Shown: positions 36,075-45,127 of the stretch, in pieces
Layout of the letters: every line of letters starts with the position of its first letter
Position numbering within the stretch: position 1 is the stretch's first letter
Assembly: GCF_000368625.1 (NCBI RefSeq)
Contig: NZ_KB849574.1
Span: 558,001 to 622,000 of the forward strand
Reading direction: 5' to 3'
From: Acinetobacter schindleri CIP 107287
GTDB lineage: Bacteria; Pseudomonadota; Gammaproteobacteria; Pseudomonadales; Moraxellaceae
DNA length: 64,000 nt
Program-made: the position numbers and the translations under genes
The notes under the pieces: model-generated
Databases searched by the model: none
The model's input: the letters and a program-made list of their open reading frames with translations, nothing else
Told to the model about the DNA's origin: nothing

Positions 36075-36926
36075 TTAAACGGTATGCCCTAAAGCTTCAC
36101 CCATCAACACTGTTGAATTGGCTTTAAACTTCTCATCCCATTGCATCTTGTTTTCTTCAAACAGAATGACAGCCGTTGAGCCCAGGTAGAAACGGCCAAG
36201 TTCTGCACCTTTTTCTAGAAACAGATTATGCTGGTTCAATTCAATCCGGCCTGAAGGTTTTACTTTACCCGTCGCCACGGTTTCAATACCGGCTACAATC
36301 ATGGCCCCAACAAGCACCACTGCCATACGACCAAGCTCAGTATCAAACAGGCACACCATGCGCTCATTACGTGCAAACAGGCCTGGAATATTTTCTGCTG
36401 TCGTCTGATTGACCGAGAACAGTTCACCCGGTACATACAGGGTTTCTGTCAGTGTGCCAGCAAATGGCATATGCACACGGTGATAGTCACGTGGTGACAG
36501 ATATACTGTGGCAAATTCACCGTTTTTGAATGGCTGCGCCAGTTGTGGATCGGCAATCAGATTTTCAACTGTAAACTTTTGGCCTTTGGCCTGGAACACA
36601 TCACCATTTTCAATCTTGCCGAGCTGGGAAATGGCGCCATCGGCAGGAGAAACAATACTGCCCTGGTCAGCGTCAACCGCACGCACTCCGGTTCTTAGAC
36701 CGCGGGTAAAGAAATCATTAAATGACTTGAACTTCAAGGCATTGGTCTGCTCCGCAATCGACATATCGATGCCGTATTTGGCTTTAAAAGCAGAAATCAC
36801 CGCAGTTTTTACAACCGGATTTTCACTGGCTGCAATTTTACCTACCACACGAGACAGACGATGCTGTGGCACCACTTTCTGAGCCTGGATAAATAATTGT
36901 TGTTTTAAACGCGATGTGATGCTCAA
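36075..36926 (-). CDS. psd: Phosphatidylserine decarboxylase
   Basis: 283 residues. It makes phosphatidylethanolamine. The autocleavage site is LGST near residue 247 (pyruvoyl prosthetic group forms from the serine), with SPADGAIS and DYHRVHMP holding the Asp and His of the self-processing triad. Its ATG overlaps the stop of the rhodanese gene by four bases. Confidence 0.95.
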   Translation of the reverse strand: MSITSRLKQQLFIQAQKVVPQHRLSRVVGKIAASENPVVKTAVISAFKAKYGIDMSIAEQTNALKFKSFNDFFTRGLRTGVRAVDADQGSIVSPADGAISQLGKIENGDVFQAKGQKFTVENLIADPQLAQPFKNGEFATVYLSPRDYHRVHMPFAGTLTETLYVPGELFSVNQTTAENIPGLFARNERMVCLFDTELGRMAVVLVGAMIVAGIETVATGKVKPSGRIELNQHNLFLEKGAELGRFYLGSTAVILFEENKMQWDEKFKANSTVLMGEALGHTV

Positions 36927-37780
36927 GATGGCAACTCCCCTGTAGCGATTGGACTATCGAGGCGGTTGCCCCATTCACTCCACGCACCGTCATAAGCCTG
37001 AATTTTCCAGCCGAGCAGACGTCCTAAGATATAGGCCAGCCCGGAGCGGTGATGTGACTGACAGTACACCACCACAGGCTGCTTAAGATTAAAACCCAGT
37101 TGTTCCAGGCGCTGTTGTGTGCGCTGCAAAGGGTGTAATTTTAAATGATTTTCACGGTTAAGGGCAGTACTCCACTCAAAATGACGTGCTCCCGGAATGT
37201 GACCGCCGCGTCGCGCTGTCAGACGCAAGCCGGTATATTCATCTTCAGTACGGCAATCCCAGAGCTGGATCTGCCCTTGATCGACCTGCTGACGTAGGGC
37301 TTCATAGTCAATCCGTACTACATTTTCCTGATTCAGGTTGATTTGCACCAGTTGTTCGACTGGCTCCAGCTTCACCGGATCAGAGGAAGTCGGCAGCCCA
37401 GCCGCTAACCAGGCATGAATACCGCCATTGAGTAAGCTGGTGTTCTCAAATCCTAAACAATGTAAGTTCCATAACAGACGCCCTGCCCAAGCCCCACCTT
37501 CATCATCATAAGCCACGACATGATGCTCAGGAGAAATATTCAGATAACGAACCAGTGCTTCTAGGCCTTCTTGATCCGGTAATAAACCCAAAGCTTGCTC
37601 TTCCTGACGAACCAGCATTTTTGGCTGTAAATGGAGTGCATACGGAATATGCAACTGTTCATAAACAGAGGCACGGCTCAGGTCAACAATACGGAGTTTT
37701 TCATTGCCCAGATGCTGCACCAAGTCTTCTGTTTCTATCAGCAGACCCAAATTAAAAGCTAAAGCTGTCATCGTTATCAT
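36923..37780 (-). CDS. Two-domain rhodanese sulfurtransferase
   Basis: 285 residues with two rhodanese domains. The second has the active cysteine in [14 protein letters not shown], and [18 protein letters not shown] precedes it; the first domain ([11 protein letters not shown]) lacks a cysteine and is structural. The loop differs from the CGSGVTA of classical 3-mercaptopyruvate sulfurtransferases, so the donor is uncertain. The start is either 37780 or 37771; neither has a clear ribosome site. It is coupled to psd. Confidence 0.82.
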   Translation of the reverse strand: MITMTALAFNLGLLIETEDLVQHLGNEKLRIVDLSRASVYEQLHIPYALHLQPKMLVRQEEQALGLLPDQEGLEALVRYLNISPEHHVVAYDDEGGAWAGRLLWNLHCLGFENTSLLNGGIHAWLAAGLPTSSDPVKLEPVEQLVQINLNQENVVRIDYEALRQQVDQGQIQLWDCRTEDEYTGLRLTARRGGHIPGARHFEWSTALNRENHLKLHPLQRTQQRLEQLGFNLKQPVVVYCQSHHRSGLAYILGRLLGWKIQAYDGAWSEWGNRLDSPIATGELPS

Positions 37781-37896
37781 AGGTGTTATGGTTCAAATCA
37801 GTCTGATCTTAGCACAGCTCATTTTTACAATTATGCGGTTTTTATTGAGTTATTTATCACAATTTATGCTAACGACCCTAACAGACAGGACATTGC

Positions 37897-37924
37897 ATAA
37901 AAAACCGTCTCAAGTTTGAGACGG
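37897..37924 (-). terminator. Terminator of pncB
   Basis: CCGTCTCAA (37905-37913), GT, TTGAGACGG (37916-37924); on the minus strand it is followed by a T run. Confidence 0.88.
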
Positions 37925-37937
37925 CTGATTGGGATTA

Positions 37938-39146
37938 TTATTCAGCGACTTCGCTGATGTCAAATACCTGACGCAGATACGCAAGGAAGGTATCATTGTC
38001 GGTCATGGTTTTTCCTGGACTGTCGGAAATTTTTGCGACTGACTGACGGTTACATTCCACCAGTTTCAGCACGATATTCAGCGGTGTCTGCCCCATGTCA
38101 TTGGTCAAATTCGTTCCGATCCCGAAGCTAACCTGGAAGCGATCTTTGAAGTACTGATGCAGTTTCCAGGCTTTTTCCAGATTCAGGCCATCACTGAAAG
38201 TCAGCATCTTGGTTTTGCTGTCTATTTTCAGTTTTTTATAGTGGGCATAGGCTTTATCGCCCCATTCATAAGGGTCGCCACTGTCATGACGCAGGCCATC
38301 AAACAGCTTGGCAAAATACAGGTCGAAATCACGTAAGAAGGCATCCATCCCGACCACATCAGTCAGGGCAATTCCCAGATCACCACGATATTCCTGTACC
38401 CAGGTTTCAAGTGCTGCTTTCTGGAAATCACGCAGGCGTACATCCAGTGCCTGGAAAGCTTGCAGGAATTCATGCGCCATCGTACCAATTGGCGTAATAC
38501 CCAGTTCTTTGGCTAATAGTACATTACTGGTTCCACGGAAGACTTGTGGCGCTGCCTTATTAAATTCTTCCACCACATGCTTTTGCCACTCGAAGCTGTA
38601 ACGGCGGCGGGTACCAAAATCAGATACCAGAAATGGCGGATCATTTGAATCCTGCGAAGCATCGTACTGTTTCAGTAGTTGCATTTTGGCCTGCAGCCGA
38701 CGTTCACCTTCTATCAGCACTTCTGGAGTACGGATCCGGCTAAAATACAGTTCGTTGACAATCGCTAGGACAAAGATTTCAAACATCATGGCCTGAACCA
38801 TTGGGCCTTCAACGGTAATGTCTAAACGACCTTCACTGTCGATGGTCGCCTTGATAAAGCGGCGTTTGAGCTGGAACAGCTCCAGATAATCCACAAAATC
38901 ACTTTTGATAAAACGCAAGCTGCGTAAATACTGCAGTTCATCTTCTTTAAATTTCAGCTGGCACAGCAGATCAAGCTGATGGTTCAGATCATCCAGGATA
39001 TCCGTGAGTGGATAAACCGTATCTTCAAGATTACGGCAACGGAAATGATAAAGACTGTGCGTTTGCGGAAACTTGTGTAATACCACTTGTAACATGGTGA
39101 ATTTGTACAAGTCAGTATCAAGCAGGGATTGGATGATTGGCGCCAT
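37938..39146 (-). CDS. pncB: Nicotinate phosphoribosyltransferase
   Basis: 402 residues. It recycles nicotinate into nicotinate mononucleotide. [13 protein letters not shown] at the start, EFGTRRR-like [24 protein letters not shown] (phospho-histidine region) and [15 protein letters not shown] are conserved. The nicotinamidase gene pncA in this window supplies its substrate, although the two are 8 kb apart. Confidence 0.95.
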   Translation of the reverse strand: MAPIIQSLLDTDLYKFTMLQVVLHKFPQTHSLYHFRCRNLEDTVYPLTDILDDLNHQLDLLCQLKFKEDELQYLRSLRFIKSDFVDYLELFQLKRRFIKATIDSEGRLDITVEGPMVQAMMFEIFVLAIVNELYFSRIRTPEVLIEGERRLQAKMQLLKQYDASQDSNDPPFLVSDFGTRRRYSFEWQKHVVEEFNKAAPQVFRGTSNVLLAKELGITPIGTMAHEFLQAFQALDVRLRDFQKAALETWVQEYRGDLGIALTDVVGMDAFLRDFDLYFAKLFDGLRHDSGDPYEWGDKAYAHYKKLKIDSKTKMLTFSDGLNLEKAWKLHQYFKDRFQVSFGIGTNLTNDMGQTPLNIVLKLVECNRQSVAKISDSPGKTMTDNDTFLAYLRQVFDISEVAE

Positions 39147-39189
39147 AACTTAGGAAATATCGCTGTGCTTATCTTTGCATTAAAGCATA

Positions 39190-39210
39190 AAAAGCCCTGC
39201 AATATTGCAG
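39190..39210 (-). terminator. Terminator of ankB
   Basis: CTGCAATATTGCAG (39197-39210), a perfect 14-base palindrome; on the minus strand GGCTTTTT follows. Confidence 0.65.
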
Positions 39211-39264
39211 CAATTACATACAGCCAGGAGAAATATAGACCAAAGTACTACCATAAATAACAGC

Positions 39265-39795
39265 TTATTTGTCTGCTTTTACTTTAGGTTTTTCTGCTTC
39301 CTGGATGATTTTTTGTAGCTGTTTTTCCTGGCCAATCACTTTAGCAAATTCAGCCGTGGTTTTTTGTCCGGCCTTTTTGGCTTGGGCATCACAATCCATC
39401 TGACGCAGCTGTTTGGCGATGGCAAATTCCATTTTGAACAAGGCCCCCATTAAAGCGGTATTGCCGCGGTTGTCTCGGGCACAGCGGTCTGCACCATGTT
39501 TCAACAAGGTTGTAACAATACTCTGATGACCATAATAGGTCGCCATCATCAGCGGGGTATAACCGTCTTTATTGCGCACATCGACCGGAAAGCCATGTTT
39601 TAAAAATTCGTTGATGACTTCGCTATTGCCAATTTTGGCAGCAGCGAAGAAGAGGTCGACCAATTCCTGTTGTGAAGTCATCTGAACGCTTGCCACAGTT
39701 TTTGCAGGGGAGACATTCTTCACTTCAGCAGCAGTTGCAAATGCGGAACTGAAGGCAAGAATACTGGCTAAAAATGCTTTTGGCATAAATTTCAT
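39265..39795 (-). CDS. ankB: Periplasmic ankyrin-repeat protein, catalase partner
   Basis: 176 residues from the ATG at 39795, preceded by GGAG. A signal peptide is evident (MKFMPKAFLASILAF, cleavage near ATAAE). About three ankyrin repeats follow; the best is DGYTPLMMATYYGHQSIVTTLLKHGAD-type in residues 75-100, the next is NRGNTALMGALF. It lies directly behind a secreted catalase on the same strand, as ankB does behind katB in Pseudomonas aeruginosa, where it is needed for full catalase activity. The C-terminus is Lys-rich. Confidence 0.82.
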   Translation of the reverse strand: MKFMPKAFLASILAFSSAFATAAEVKNVSPAKTVASVQMTSQQELVDLFFAAAKIGNSEVINEFLKHGFPVDVRNKDGYTPLMMATYYGHQSIVTTLLKHGADRCARDNRGNTALMGALFKMEFAIAKQLRQMDCDAQAKKAGQKTTAEFAKVIGQEKQLQKIIQEAEKPKVKADK

Positions 39796-39875
39796 GATGA
39801 ACTCCAACAGAAATCGAAAAGAAAATTTCAGTCACTCAGGATTCAATTCACCTGAGATGAGATAGAAACGGAGTG

Positions 39876-39923
39876 CCTGTAAAACTCCCCCTAGGGTGCA
39901 GGAAAGGTTTGGAGTTTTACAGG
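39876..39923. repeat. 13-bp inverted repeat between katB and ankB
   Basis: CCTGTAAAACTCC (39876-39888) with GGAGTTTTACAGG (39911-39923), perfect over 13 bp, 22-base loop that itself contains CCCTAGGG. There is no T run on the minus strand. It lies inside the katB-ankB spacer and could stabilise the katB message or limit ankB expression. Confidence 0.65.
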
Positions 39924-39980
39924 ACTTTTCGGAGGTGATGTGCTATACCCTAGTCACCAGTTCCTCAAGACCAATCGAGA

Positions 39981-41495
39981 TTAGTCTTTTAATTTTGCAG
40001 CTTTGGCTTTAACCGTCGCCAGGTTACCGTTGACTGCTTTGGTCATACGGGTACCGTAGTCTGCATCTGCCTTGTAGAAATAAGACAACATGATGTGCTT
40101 GGTTTCTGAATCTTTCACTGCACCTAAGTCAGCAGCCAGGTTCATGATCAGGTCATCTTTCTCTTTAGCTGTGTATGAGCGGTAAAGTTCACCAGCCTGC
40201 TTGAAGTTCTGTTCTTTGGCACCGATCTGTTGAACTGTGCCAGTAAGTGGAGTTTGAACCGCACGTGCTTTCGCAGTTGCAGCTTTTGGCTCTTTACGGC
40301 TAGGCTCATAGTTCACATCTGAGTCACGCTCAGATACATTCATGTAGCCATCCTGGTTGTTATTATTCACATTCACCACTGGGCGGTTGACCGGAATCTG
40401 CTGGTGGTTTGCACCCAGACGGTACATTTGTGTATCTGAGTAAGAGAAGATTCGACCTTGTAGCAGACGGTCTTCTGATGGCTCGATACCTGGAACCAGG
40501 TTACCTGGCGCAAATGCCGACTGTTCAGTCTCGTTGAAGAAGTTCTTCGGCATACGGTTCAGGGTCAAGGTACCGACTTTAGTTTCTGGAACCAGCTCAG
40601 TTGGCCAGATTTTAGTTGGATCTAGCGGATCGAAATCAAACTTGCCCAGGTCTTTAGGATCAAGCACCTGAATATACAGATCCCATTTCGGGAAGTTACC
40701 TGCATAAATGTTGTTGTAAAGATCATTGGTCAAATGGTTGAAATCTTTACCTTGCTGCTCAGCCGCTTCTTTCACGTTCAAGCCCTTCACGCCTTGTTTA
40801 GAGCGGAAGTTGAATTTCACGTACTTGTATTCGCCTTTGTCGTTATACAGTTTGTAAGCGTGAACACCAAAACCGTCCTGTTCGCGGTAGCTGGTTGGAA
40901 CACCTTGCTTGCCGTATACATAGGTCAGCATGTTGGTTGCCCATGGCTGGCTCGACAAGAAATCAAACACACGGTTGGCATCTTGTACGTTAGTCACCGG
41001 GCTTGGCTTCATGGCATGAATGAAGTCTGGGAATTTGATCGCATCACGGATAAAGAAGACTGGTGTCTGGTTACCGACCAAGTCCCAGTTACCTTCTTGT
41101 GTGTAGAACTTCACTGCGAAACCGTGCGGGTCACGTAAAGTCTCTGGTGAACCTTTACCATGAATTACGGTAGAGAAGCGTAAGAAAACTGGAGTTTTAG
41201 TACCGGCTTTGAACAATGAAGCAAGGGTCAGATCAGACAGGTCTTTGGTTGCAACGAATTCACCATATGCCCCTGTACCACGCGCATGTACCACACGCTC
41301 AGGAATACGCTCACGACCAAAACGTTGTAATTTTTGAACTAATTGTACATCTTGAAGTAAAACGGAACCTTTTGGACCAGCAGTGATCGAGTTCTGGTTA
41401 TCCCCCACTGGCGCGCCGTTATCTTTAGTTAATGGGGCAGCTTGTGCGGCTGTGACAGTTGCAAGCATTGCAACCAGTAATGAACGCTTAAACAT
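39981..41495 (-). CDS. katB: Exported monofunctional catalase (KatB type)
   Basis: 504 residues from the ATG at 41495. It has a signal peptide (MFKRSLLVAMLATVTAAQA-A), unusual among catalases and matching periplasmic KatB. Catalytic His is in VVHARGTGAYG, Asn in GNQTPVFFIRD, and the haem-ligand Tyr is in RIFSYSDTQMYR. It is a small-subunit clade-3 catalase, likely NADPH-binding. It removes hydrogen peroxide in the periplasm. The divergent spacer to dtd holds its promoter; I see no certain OxyR site. Confidence 0.92.
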   Translation of the reverse strand: MFKRSLLVAMLATVTAAQAAPLTKDNGAPVGDNQNSITAGPKGSVLLQDVQLVQKLQRFGRERIPERVVHARGTGAYGEFVATKDLSDLTLASLFKAGTKTPVFLRFSTVIHGKGSPETLRDPHGFAVKFYTQEGNWDLVGNQTPVFFIRDAIKFPDFIHAMKPSPVTNVQDANRVFDFLSSQPWATNMLTYVYGKQGVPTSYREQDGFGVHAYKLYNDKGEYKYVKFNFRSKQGVKGLNVKEAAEQQGKDFNHLTNDLYNNIYAGNFPKWDLYIQVLDPKDLGKFDFDPLDPTKIWPTELVPETKVGTLTLNRMPKNFFNETEQSAFAPGNLVPGIEPSEDRLLQGRIFSYSDTQMYRLGANHQQIPVNRPVVNVNNNNQDGYMNVSERDSDVNYEPSRKEPKAATAKARAVQTPLTGTVQQIGAKEQNFKQAGELYRSYTAKEKDDLIMNLAADLGAVKDSETKHIMLSYFYKADADYGTRMTKAVNGNLATVKAKAAKLKD

Positions 41496-41717
41496 TTCTA
41501 AATCTCTCAATTTATTACCTTTCCTGCATGGGCTAAGATACTCGAGATTAAAAAATAGATAAAACAGATAATTTTTATAAATTCAATCGTGTTTTTAGAT
41601 TTCTTAAAATATTATCAAATATAGTCAATAGATTAGAATACATTTTAAGCAGAGCTAATCTGCAGACTTGCTGCGGTTCTTGTACAATGCACATAATTTT
41701 CAGTTTTTGAGTCAAAT

Positions 41718-42158
41718 ATGCGCGCATTATTACAGCGAGTGCTAGAAGCCAAAGTCGTTGTTGAGGGTGAAACAACCGGAGAAATTCAGCACGGTATCTT
41801 GGTCTTTTTAGGGATTGGTAAGGAAGATACCTTAGAAAAAGGCCAGAAGCTGATTGATAAAATTCTGAAATACCGTTTCTTTGATGATGAACAGGGAAAA
41901 ATGGGCTGGAACGTTGCCCAGGCGAGCGGTGGCTTATTGCTGGTTTCACAGTTTACCCTGATGGCCCAAACCAAAAAAGGTTTACGTCCTGACTTCGGTC
42001 CGGCCATGCCACCGGCTGAGGCCAAAGCGCTGTATGAGCAGCTGGTAGAGTATGCTCAAAGCCAGTTCGATCATGTACAAACTGGTATTTTTGCTGCCGA
42101 CATGAAAGTGCATCTGGTCAATGACGGACCGGTGACGTTTAATTTAGAAGTTGAATAA
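41718..42158 (+). CDS. dtd: D-aminoacyl-tRNA deacylase
   Basis: 146 residues, complete. The active-site motif SQFTLMA and the cross-subunit Gly-cisPro motif NDGPVTF identify it. It removes D-amino acids and glycine mischarged on tRNA. Confidence 0.95.
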   Translation: MRALLQRVLEAKVVVEGETTGEIQHGILVFLGIGKEDTLEKGQKLIDKILKYRFFDDEQGKMGWNVAQASGGLLLVSQFTLMAQTKKGLRPDFGPAMPPAEAKALYEQLVEYAQSQFDHVQTGIFAADMKVHLVNDGPVTFNLEVE

Positions 42159-42249
42159 TAAGCTCTCAGATACTTTTTTCTCGAAATTTTTTCTTTATAA
42201 AGTATTCTTTTAGATCAGTCCTTATTACTTTGGTTTTGCCCGAATGAGA

Positions 42250-42295
42250 AGTGGAGCTTCGCAAGGGAGGCATCTTGCGGAGCAATGCTCTTCAC
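42250..42295. repeat. Cruciform-like palindrome
   Basis: CGCAAG (42260-42265) with CTTGCG (42274-42279), then GAGCAATGCTC (42280-42290), with AGTG and CACT at the outer ends. The composition (GCTTCGCAAG, CTTGCG) recalls the argS spacer repeats, but the units are not the same. Confidence 0.45.
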
Positions 42296-42408
42296 TACAA
42301 AACTCGTCAGATCTGATTAATGAATATATATCTCGCAGAAACAATCTCTTTTAGCTCTAGTCTTGCCTGAAACAGTTGCGGATGATATTTCATATATTTT
42401 CTAAGCTC

Positions 42409-42446
42409 GAAAAAAATGCTAACCAATTATTTAATTGACTAGCATT
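42409..42446 (-). terminator. Terminator of the SCP2-domain gene
   Basis: AATGCTA and TAGCATT form the outer stem with CAATTA/AATTG inside; on the minus strand a run of seven T follows. Confidence 0.75.
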
Positions 42447-42471
42447 CCAGATCTTTTAAAAAATTTAAATC

Positions 42472-42951
42472 TTATTTACCCGTTTTCTCTTTGATGAACT
42501 GACGTACCAGCTTCACCTTTTCTTTGACTGGTTTTGGCAATTTTGGTGGAAGCATCTTTGCCACCTGGTTAAACCAGACCAGCAAGCCAAAGTCACCTTC
42601 CATTTTGATAGTGCCATTTTGCATGCCGGTCATAAATGCGGTTGGGTCACCTTTCATCAAAGTTTTAACACCCTGCTCGCTGTCTGCAAACTGCAATACA
42701 AAATCTGCTGGCTCAGCATTACCTGATACAGTATCAATATCACCGTTATTGACAATAATCTGGCGCGCCAGACCTTCATCTGTACCGATCTGAATACGGA
42801 ACTGACGCTCATGGACCAATTCAATAAATTTTGGACTGGTACGTGCCAACTGCTTCATACGCAAAGCCAAGCCTGCAACCAGTAAATCAAGCGGGTCGGT
42901 ACTGAGATCGACCAAAGGAAGTTTCAGGACAGGAATTGACGACAGTTTCAT
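42472..42951 (-). CDS. SCP2 sterol-binding-domain protein
   Basis: 159 residues. The core matches the SCP2 fold used to bind lipids (FRIQIGTDEGLARQIIVNNGDID, then a FADSEQGVKTLMKGDPTAFMTGMQNGTIKMEGD stretch typical of the family, cited here only in part as DPTAFMTGMQNG). The C-terminus is Lys/Pro-rich. Ligand unknown; some relatives assist ubiquinone synthesis, but I cannot claim that here. Confidence 0.8.
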   Translation of the reverse strand: MKLSSIPVLKLPLVDLSTDPLDLLVAGLALRMKQLARTSPKFIELVHERQFRIQIGTDEGLARQIIVNNGDIDTVSGNAEPADFVLQFADSEQGVKTLMKGDPTAFMTGMQNGTIKMEGDFGLLVWFNQVAKMLPPKLPKPVKEKVKLVRQFIKEKTGK

Positions 42952-43039
42952 GAGTTATGCCTATTGTAATTGTACGAAAATTGATAGCTATCCTAGCATA
43001 AATTACAAGGAGGTTAAGCATGCAGTTTGTAGATGATCG

Positions 43040-43075
43040 TTAACAAAAAATGCACCCGAAGGTGCATTTGTTTTT
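43040..43075 (-). terminator. Terminator of the 43095 membrane-protein gene
   Basis: AAATGCACC (43048-43056), CGAA, GGTGCATTT (43061-43069), with A/T runs on both sides. Confidence 0.82.
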
Positions 43076-43094
43076 ATTGTTTTTAATAGCGCAA

Positions 43095-43430
43095 TTATCG
43101 GCTGGATAACTGCTGCTGGTCATCTTCATAAACAGGTGTATGTTCGATGCAGCGGCGCTTGGCCAGTGCGCGCTCGGCACGACGATCTTCACGTAGCAAC
43201 AATAGAGTTACTATGACCATCACGCTCGATAACGCCGCTAAATAACCATAGGTCATTGGCAGTTCAAATAGTGTCTGTGTTCCCAGGCGAATGACTTCAA
43301 TCAGCCCCCAGGTAAACATTCCAGCCACCATAAAACTTAACCAGCGACGATACGGCGAGAAGAACACAACAAGTACAGCAGCGGCTACCAGACTAAAGCC
43401 CACAATTGTTGCTAAATTCGCTGTTACCAT
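43095..43430 (-). CDS. Small three-span membrane protein, unknown
   Basis: 111 residues from the ATG at 43430, which follows GGAGGGG. Three hydrophobic segments: ATIVGFSLVAAAVLVVFF, LSFMVAGMFTWGLIEVI and YLAALSSVMVIVTLLLL. The tail is charged (REDRRAERALAKRR) and soluble. I do not recognise the family. It stands alone between terminators. Confidence 0.65.
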   Translation of the reverse strand: MVTANLATIVGFSLVAAAVLVVFFSPYRRWLSFMVAGMFTWGLIEVIRLGTQTLFELPMTYGYLAALSSVMVIVTLLLLREDRRAERALAKRRCIEHTPVYEDDQQQLSSR

Positions 43431-43841
43431 AAAATCCCCTCCGTCCAACCCCAGATCATGCAAGTAATGCAGCGGTTCTCATGGTTGAATGTCGTAAAAT
43501 CCACTTCGTGGAATATATTGATTTGTCTATCTATGCCAGCATTATGATGAGTTTTTTGACTAAAAAAAGTCCTTTATTTCTGTTCAACGACATATTCTGT
43601 CGCGATATTATTTTGTCATTACATTTTTTATTTTTAGAGTTTTTCCGAAACATTTGCCCCATCGATGCTGGCGTGTCATTACAAAATAAACGCCGTTTTT
43701 CTGGACTGAAAAAATTATTTTTCCGTTTAAGATGATCGGTATATTTCTATATAGTTCCCTCTACTACTCTTCAGCGCGTGATCAATCAGCATAAAAAAAC
43801 GCGGCCATTTGACCGCGTTTCTATCTTAAAAATCGCTAATC
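43431..43841. other. Spacer upstream of the 43095 gene
   Basis: About 410 bases, AT-rich. It contains the promoter region of the small membrane-protein gene and, at its right end, the serB terminator. A possible plus-strand frame of 84 codons (43481-43735) has no ribosome site or recognisable motif and I do not accept it. Confidence 0.6.
43793..43820 (-). terminator. Terminator of serB
   Basis: AAACGCGG (43797-43804), loop, CCGCGTTT (43813-43820); the minus strand continues in a T run. Confidence 0.85.
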
Positions 43842-45068
43842 TCAGGCACGGCTGAGGTCTTTGTCATGTACACCAAGCAGGTACAGTACGCCATCCAGAC
43901 CGACACTAGAAATCGCCTGATTGGCATTCTGACGGACCAGTGGCTTGGCACGGAATGCCACGCCTAAACCGGCAATCGATAGCATTGGTAGGTCATTGGC
44001 ACCATCACCCACGGCAATTGCCTGTTCCAGGGAAATACCCATCTCTTCAGCAATCGTCATTAACAGATGCGCCTTACGCGCACCATCAACAATATGACCT
44101 TTGACTTCACCTGTCACAATCCCATCCTCAACATCGAGGACATTGGCATGGACCTCATCAATGCCTAGCTTGGCTTGCAGATGCTCAGCAAAGTACTGGA
44201 AGCCGCCAGAAAGAATTGCGGTGCGATAACCCAGTGCTTTCAAGGTAGAGATCAGACGTTCTGCACCTTCAGTAATGGTCAGACGTTCTGCGATCTTCGG
44301 CAGCACAGATGCATCCATGCCTTTTAGTAGTGCTACACGTGCACGGAAGCTTTGCTGGAAGTCTAACTCGCCCTGCATGGCACGTTCGGTGATTTCAGCC
44401 ACCTGTGCACCGACACCTGCTTCAATTGCCAGCTCGTCAATCACTTCCTGCTCGATCAGGGTCGAGTCCATATCAAAGCAGACTAGACGACGGTTACGGC
44501 GATAAACATTGTCTTCCTGAACTGCAACATCGACATTCAGTGCCGTAGACAGGCTTAGGCAGGCTGTACGCATTGCTGCGGCATCCAGCATCTGACCTTT
44601 CAGGCTGAACTGTACACAGGCACGTTTTGGTCCAGCCTCCGTATCATCATCGTCCAGTACCGGACGACCGGAGAGTCGGGTTACAGTTTCAATATTAAAG
44701 CCTTGACTGGACACGATCTGGGTCACGGCTTGCAAGTGGGAAGCCTTTAATTCCGGGGCCAATGCGGTCACGATATAACGGGTCTGACCGCCTTCTTTGA
44801 CCCATTGATTATATTCTGTGACAGAGATCGGTTTAAAGCGCACTGTTAACCCGATATCATGTGCTAGAATCAGGATTTCCTTCATGGCTAATGCGGTAGC
44901 GGTCTGGTCGTCCGAAGATACAACAATACCTAAGGTCAACTGGTTATGAATAACCGCTTGTCCAACATCCAGGATCTGTAAGGAATGAGCGGACAAAACC
45001 TGCATTAATCGTGTAAATTGATTAGGCTGGTCGGGTCCTAAGAATGATATAAGAATGATTTCTCGCAT
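43842..45068 (-). CDS. serB: Phosphoserine phosphatase
   Basis: 408 residues, longer than the E. coli enzyme because the N-terminal half carries ACT-like regulatory modules (LISFLGPDQPNQF, then a second YIVTALAPELKASHLQ). The HAD catalytic part has CFDMDSTLIEQE (DxDxT), ILSGGF and GDGANDLPML. It makes serine. It is divergent from an SMP_2-like gene, as serB is from ytjB in E. coli. Confidence 0.95.
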   Translation of the reverse strand: MREIILISFLGPDQPNQFTRLMQVLSAHSLQILDVGQAVIHNQLTLGIVVSSDDQTATALAMKEILILAHDIGLTVRFKPISVTEYNQWVKEGGQTRYIVTALAPELKASHLQAVTQIVSSQGFNIETVTRLSGRPVLDDDDTEAGPKRACVQFSLKGQMLDAAAMRTACLSLSTALNVDVAVQEDNVYRRNRRLVCFDMDSTLIEQEVIDELAIEAGVGAQVAEITERAMQGELDFQQSFRARVALLKGMDASVLPKIAERLTITEGAERLISTLKALGYRTAILSGGFQYFAEHLQAKLGIDEVHANVLDVEDGIVTGEVKGHIVDGARKAHLLMTIAEEMGISLEQAIAVGDGANDLPMLSIAGLGVAFRAKPLVRQNANQAISSVGLDGVLYLLGVHDKDLSRA

Positions 45069-45127
45069 GAATTGACTCGGGTCTGAGCTACAACTATTGT
45101 TAGAATCATAATCGAATTTGAATAGAA

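Larger units (their letters stand above)
42159..42471. other. Spacer between convergent dtd and the SCP2 gene
   Basis: 313 bases without a gene. It holds a cruciform-like element at 42250-42295 (CGCAAG with CTTGCG, and next to it GAGC-AAT-GCTC) and the terminator of the SCP2-domain gene. I see no other feature. Confidence 0.6.

Noticed and set aside
43481..43735. 84-codon plus-strand frame
   Set aside because: No ribosome site; Phe/Leu-rich composition typical of AT-rich noncoding DNA.
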